The notes under the pieces are model-generated. The model did not search any database. It had not been told where the DNA came from and saw nothing but the letters and a program-made list of their open reading frames with translations. Shown in pieces: positions 15,810-18,513 of a DNA stretch of 18,513 nucleotides. This DNA comes from Bacteroides sp. CAG:927 (GTDB lineage Bacteria; Bacteroidota; Bacteroidia; Bacteroidales; Muribaculaceae). The stretch covers positions 38,567 through 57,079 of the forward strand of contig HF985648.1 of assembly GCA_000431155.1 (NCBI GenBank). Reading direction: 5' to 3'. The first letter of the stretch is position 1; every line of letters starts with the position of its first letter. The position numbers and the translations under genes were made by a program.

Positions 15810-17561
15810 ATGGATTCATTAAATACTGCAAATACAATAAGCCGTATGGTCGTGGACCTACTCGCAAAACATGGCGTAAAGAAAATAGTACTTTCGCCCG
15901 GTTCGCGGAACACTCCATTGATCATAGCTGCAAACCGCAGTCGTGATATAGAATGTTTCAGTGTAGTTGACGAGCGGAGCGCGGCATTCATTGCGCTTGG
16001 ACTGGGATCTATATCCTGTGAACCGGTAGCCCTTATATGCACATCCGGAACAGCCGTGCTCAATTATGCACCAGCTGTTGCTGAAGCATACTACAGGCGA
16101 GTTCCATTGATTGTGATAAGTGCAGACAGACCGGCAGAATGGATAGATCAGGACGATTCTCAGACATTAAGGCAATTTGAGGCCCTTTCAAATTTCGTGA
16201 AGCGAAGTTACAACATACCGGTAGGGGAAAACGACACAAATTTATGGTATGCTGACCGATTGCTCAATGACGCAATGATGGAAGCGACCGAACTTGGCAA
16301 TCAGGCACCGGTGCATATCAATGTGCAACTTTCAGAACCATTGGGGACTCTGGCTCCTGTCAGTTCCGACAATTTTAGAAGCGTCAGGGTTGTTAACCCT
16401 CGTACAGACTTAACCGTGCAAAAAGCCAGAGAATTAGGCAGAATTATTGCATCGCCGACAAAAGTGATGATAATAGCCGGATTCCATAAGCCGGATAAGC
16501 GGCTTAACAGTGCTTTGGCAAAAATATCAATGCTGCCAAATGTAGTTGTTTTAACTGAATCCATTGCTAACCTGCATGGCGAAAATTTTGTCCAACGAAT
16601 TGACACTACCTTGAGTGAAATGACCGATGAAGAACGCCAGTCAATGGTCCCCGATTGTGTAATAACCTTAGGTGGCGCATTGGTTTCACGACACATAAAG
16701 CAATACCTGAGGTCAAATAAACCAACGATGCACTGGCACGTGGCTCAAACCGATGTAACGGTGGATTGTTTCCAAGCCCTGACATTAAGAATAAATATGG
16801 AGGCAGGCATATTTTTTCAACAGCTTGCTTCGGCTTTACAACCTTATAAAGGTGAATGTGATTATGCACACAAGTGGCAGATATTGAAACAAAGGGCAAT
16901 GTCAACCCATCAGGCATACCTGTCTCATGCGCCTTGGAGTGACCTTAAAGCAATGGAGATTGTATCACAACTTACTCCCAGAGGATGGAATGTCCAATAC
17001 TCCAATGGTACTGCCATCAGATACGGGCAACTATTTGCGACCGGCAAACAACACAGATGTGATTGTAATAGGGGTGTAAGCGGAATTGACGGCTCCACAT
17101 CTACTGCCATAGGTGCCTCATTGGCATACAAAACGATGCCGACACTGCTGATAACCGGAGACATGAGTGCTCAGTACGATGTTGGAGCATTGGGATGCGG
17201 AATAATACCTGCCAATTTCAAAATAATAGTTCTGAACAATGGCGGCGGCGGAATATTCCGATTTATAAACTCCACCAAGAATCTTGATGAGCTTGAAGAA
17301 CGCATATGCATGGCGCAAAAAAAATCGCCATGGGAGCACTTGTGCCATGCTTATGGATTAGAGTATTTTCATGCACGAAATGAGTCCCAGCTCATGGATT
17401 CATTCAGACATTTCGCATCTGATAAATCCGAACAACCTTGTTTGCTGGAAATTGAAACTCCGCCGCAAGAAAGCGCAGTTATACTCGCCAATTATTTTAA
17501 ACGAAAAGAAACTTTCAAAAACTACAGACATGATAAATTGGACTCCAATCAAACAGTATGA
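15810..17561 (+). CDS. menD: SEPHCHC synthase MenD
   Basis: Thiamine-diphosphate enzyme (2-succinyl-5-enolpyruvyl-6-hydroxy-3-cyclohexene-1-carboxylate synthase) that joins isochorismate with the succinic semialdehyde unit from 2-oxoglutarate. The 583 residues show LSPGSRNTPL (28-37), the cofactor-activating Glu55 in VVDERSAAF, the pyrimidine-domain ICTSGTAVLNY, SADRPAEW, and the C-terminal ThDP/metal-binding GDMSAQYD (about 450) with NNGGGGIFRFI (about 475). Length and motif order match MenD. It heads the menD-menB-menC run and diverges from nrdD. Its 3' end overlaps menB by 32 nt. Confidence 0.96.
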   Translation: MDSLNTANTISRMVVDLLAKHGVKKIVLSPGSRNTPLIIAANRSRDIECFSVVDERSAAFIALGLGSISCEPVALICTSGTAVLNYAPAVAEAYYRRVPLIVISADRPAEWIDQDDSQTLRQFEALSNFVKRSYNIPVGENDTNLWYADRLLNDAMMEATELGNQAPVHINVQLSEPLGTLAPVSSDNFRSVRVVNPRTDLTVQKARELGRIIASPTKVMIIAGFHKPDKRLNSALAKISMLPNVVVLTESIANLHGENFVQRIDTTLSEMTDEERQSMVPDCVITLGGALVSRHIKQYLRSNKPTMHWHVAQTDVTVDCFQALTLRINMEAGIFFQQLASALQPYKGECDYAHKWQILKQRAMSTHQAYLSHAPWSDLKAMEIVSQLTPRGWNVQYSNGTAIRYGQLFATGKQHRCDCNRGVSGIDGSTSTAIGASLAYKTMPTLLITGDMSAQYDVGALGCGIIPANFKIIVLNNGGGGIFRFINSTKNLDELEERICMAQKKSPWEHLCHAYGLEYFHARNESQLMDSFRHFASDKSEQPCLLEIETPPQESAVILANYFKRKETFKNYRHDKLDSNQTV

Positions 17562-18348
17562 GGACATACTATTTGAGCAATATGGCAAAATAGCCAAAAT
17601 AACCATTAACCGCCCGTGGGTTTATAACGCATTTCGTCCGCAAACCAACCGTGAAATGCTTGATGCCATGGCATATTGCCGCGAGGCTAACGACATCGGA
17701 GTAATCATCCTTACCGGAGCAGGTGATAAGGCATTTTGCTCCGGTGGAGACCAGAAAGTCAAAGGAGTGGGAGGATATATTGATGAAAATGGAGTTCCAC
17801 GCCTAAACGTACTTGACCTCCACAAAGCCATTCGATCTATCCCTAAACCAGTTATCGCCATGGTGAACGGGTATGCAATTGGCGGCGGCCATGTGCTTCA
17901 TGTGGTATGTGACCTTACGATAGCTGCATCTTCGGCCCGATTTGGTCAAACAGGTCCAAAGGTGGGAAGCTTCGATGCCGGTTTCGGGTCAACCTATTTG
18001 GCAAGATGCGTGGGTCAAAAAAAAGCGCGTGAAATTTGGTTCCTCTGCCGACAATACACCGCCGAAGAAGCTGAACGCATGGGTATGGTTAACAAAGTTG
18101 TTCCATTAGACAAACTTGAAGATGAAACTGTGGCTTGGTGCGAAACCATCTTGCAGCGCAGCCCTATGGCAATAAGAATGATCAAGCGCGCACTCAATGC
18201 CGAACTTGACGGACAGCGTGGCATGATGGAATTTGCAGGAGATGCTACCTTGATGTATTATCTTATGGCCGAAGCTCAGGAAGGCAAGAACGCATTTTTG
18301 GAAAAACGAGATCCAGACTTTGACCAATTCCCCAAATTCCCGGGTTAA
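17530..18348 (+). CDS. menB: 1,4-dihydroxy-2-naphthoyl-CoA synthase MenB
   Basis: Crotonase-fold enzyme that cyclises o-succinylbenzoyl-CoA in menaquinone synthesis. From ATG 17530 it has 272 residues, the normal MenB length. An in-frame extension to 17371 lies wholly inside menD, has no MenB-like sequence and is rejected. Motifs are INRPWVYNAFRPQT (26-39), FCSGGDQKV (69-77), NGYAIGGGHVLHVVCD (113-128), TGPKVGSFDAGFGS (141-154) and the C-terminal DPDFDQFPKFPG. The Gly at position 142 in QTGPK, where other MenBs have Asp, fits the bicarbonate-dependent type I group (inference from known MenB classes). It overlaps menD by 32 nt and precedes menC by 2 nt. Confidence 0.97.
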   Translation: MINWTPIKQYEDILFEQYGKIAKITINRPWVYNAFRPQTNREMLDAMAYCREANDIGVIILTGAGDKAFCSGGDQKVKGVGGYIDENGVPRLNVLDLHKAIRSIPKPVIAMVNGYAIGGGHVLHVVCDLTIAASSARFGQTGPKVGSFDAGFGSTYLARCVGQKKAREIWFLCRQYTAEEAERMGMVNKVVPLDKLEDETVAWCETILQRSPMAIRMIKRALNAELDGQRGMMEFAGDATLMYYLMAEAQEGKNAFLEKRDPDFDQFPKFPG

Positions 18349-18350
18349 TA

Positions 18351-18513
18351 ATGAATGTTTCTTACGCCCGACACAGGCTGATCTTCAAGATGCCCTCGCG
18401 CACATCGCGAGAACTGCTCACATATAAAGATGTGTGGTATATATTGCTCAATGATACCGACTCCGGCAGAACCGGCATCGGTGAATGTGCCGTTTTTCCC
18501 GGATTGAGTTGTG
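18351..18513 (+). CDS. menC: o-Succinylbenzoate synthase MenC, 5' end only
   Basis: An open frame runs from ATG 18351 to the window edge (54 codons visible). The translated start MNVSYARHRLIFKMPSRTSR, then LLTYKDVWYILL and TGIGECAVFPGLS, matches the N-terminal capping domain of Bacteroidetes MenC, the enolase-superfamily dehydratase that makes o-succinylbenzoate from SHCHC. The catalytic barrel lies outside the window. It is 2 nt after menB, in the expected menD-menB-menC order; menE may follow but cannot be seen. Confidence 0.88.
   Translation, partial: MNVSYARHRLIFKMPSRTSRELLTYKDVWYILLNDTDSGRTGIGECAVFPGLSC

Noticed and set aside
17371..17529. N-terminal extension of menB
   Set aside because: The 53 extra codons are the menD coding region read in another frame. 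MenB proteins begin at the MINWTPI start, and length from 17530 is normal.

Overview
The window looks like chromosomal DNA of a Bacteroidales bacterium, possibly Muribaculaceae-like; the family is a guess. Evidence: Bacteroidetes-type promoters (TAnnTTTG, once with an upstream TTTG at 19 bp), no Shine-Dalgarno signals but A-rich leaders, a typical Bacteroidetes lipoprotein, an NrdD/NrdG anaerobic ribonucleotide reductase and a menaquinone pathway. No rRNA, tRNA, CRISPR array, insertion sequence or phage gene was seen.

Layout. (1) 89-961: a coiled-coil lipoprotein followed by a strong intrinsic terminator. (2) 1104-8777, plus strand: a tight run ftsY, rimO, menF, two SGNH hydrolases and an AlgI-type MBOAT acyltransferase. 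The first five genes overlap by 1 to 22 nt and the last gap is 28 nt, so this is probably one transcript joining SRP-receptor, ribosome-modification and menaquinone functions to an envelope O-acylation module. (3) 8865-11420, plus strand: a second overlapping run of a free-standing amino-acid-type adenylation enzyme with no carrier domain, a GNAT acetyltransferase and a small esterase. (4) 15450-11409, minus strand: nrdD, nrdG and a secreted alpha/beta hydrolase. It meets group 3 tail to tail with stops overlapping by 12 nt. (5) 15451-15809: a 359-bp divergent control region with an excellent nrdD promoter, a shorter menD promoter match and repeated operator-like motifs. (6) 15810 to the end, plus strand: menD, menB and the start of menC.

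How it fits together. MenF, MenD, MenC and MenB are successive or nearly successive enzymes from chorismate to dihydroxynaphthoyl-CoA, but menF lies about 11 kb from menDBC, with the acyl-transfer, adenylation and nrd genes between. The MBOAT plus two SGNH proteins suggest O-acylation of an exported glycan. The adenylation/GNAT/esterase trio is the least explained part. With the neighbouring MBOAT and SGNH genes it faintly resembles a D-alanylation (Dlt) system, but no carrier protein is visible and the link is a hypothesis. The nrd and men genes share one divergent promoter region, which would suit joint control by anaerobiosis or redox state.
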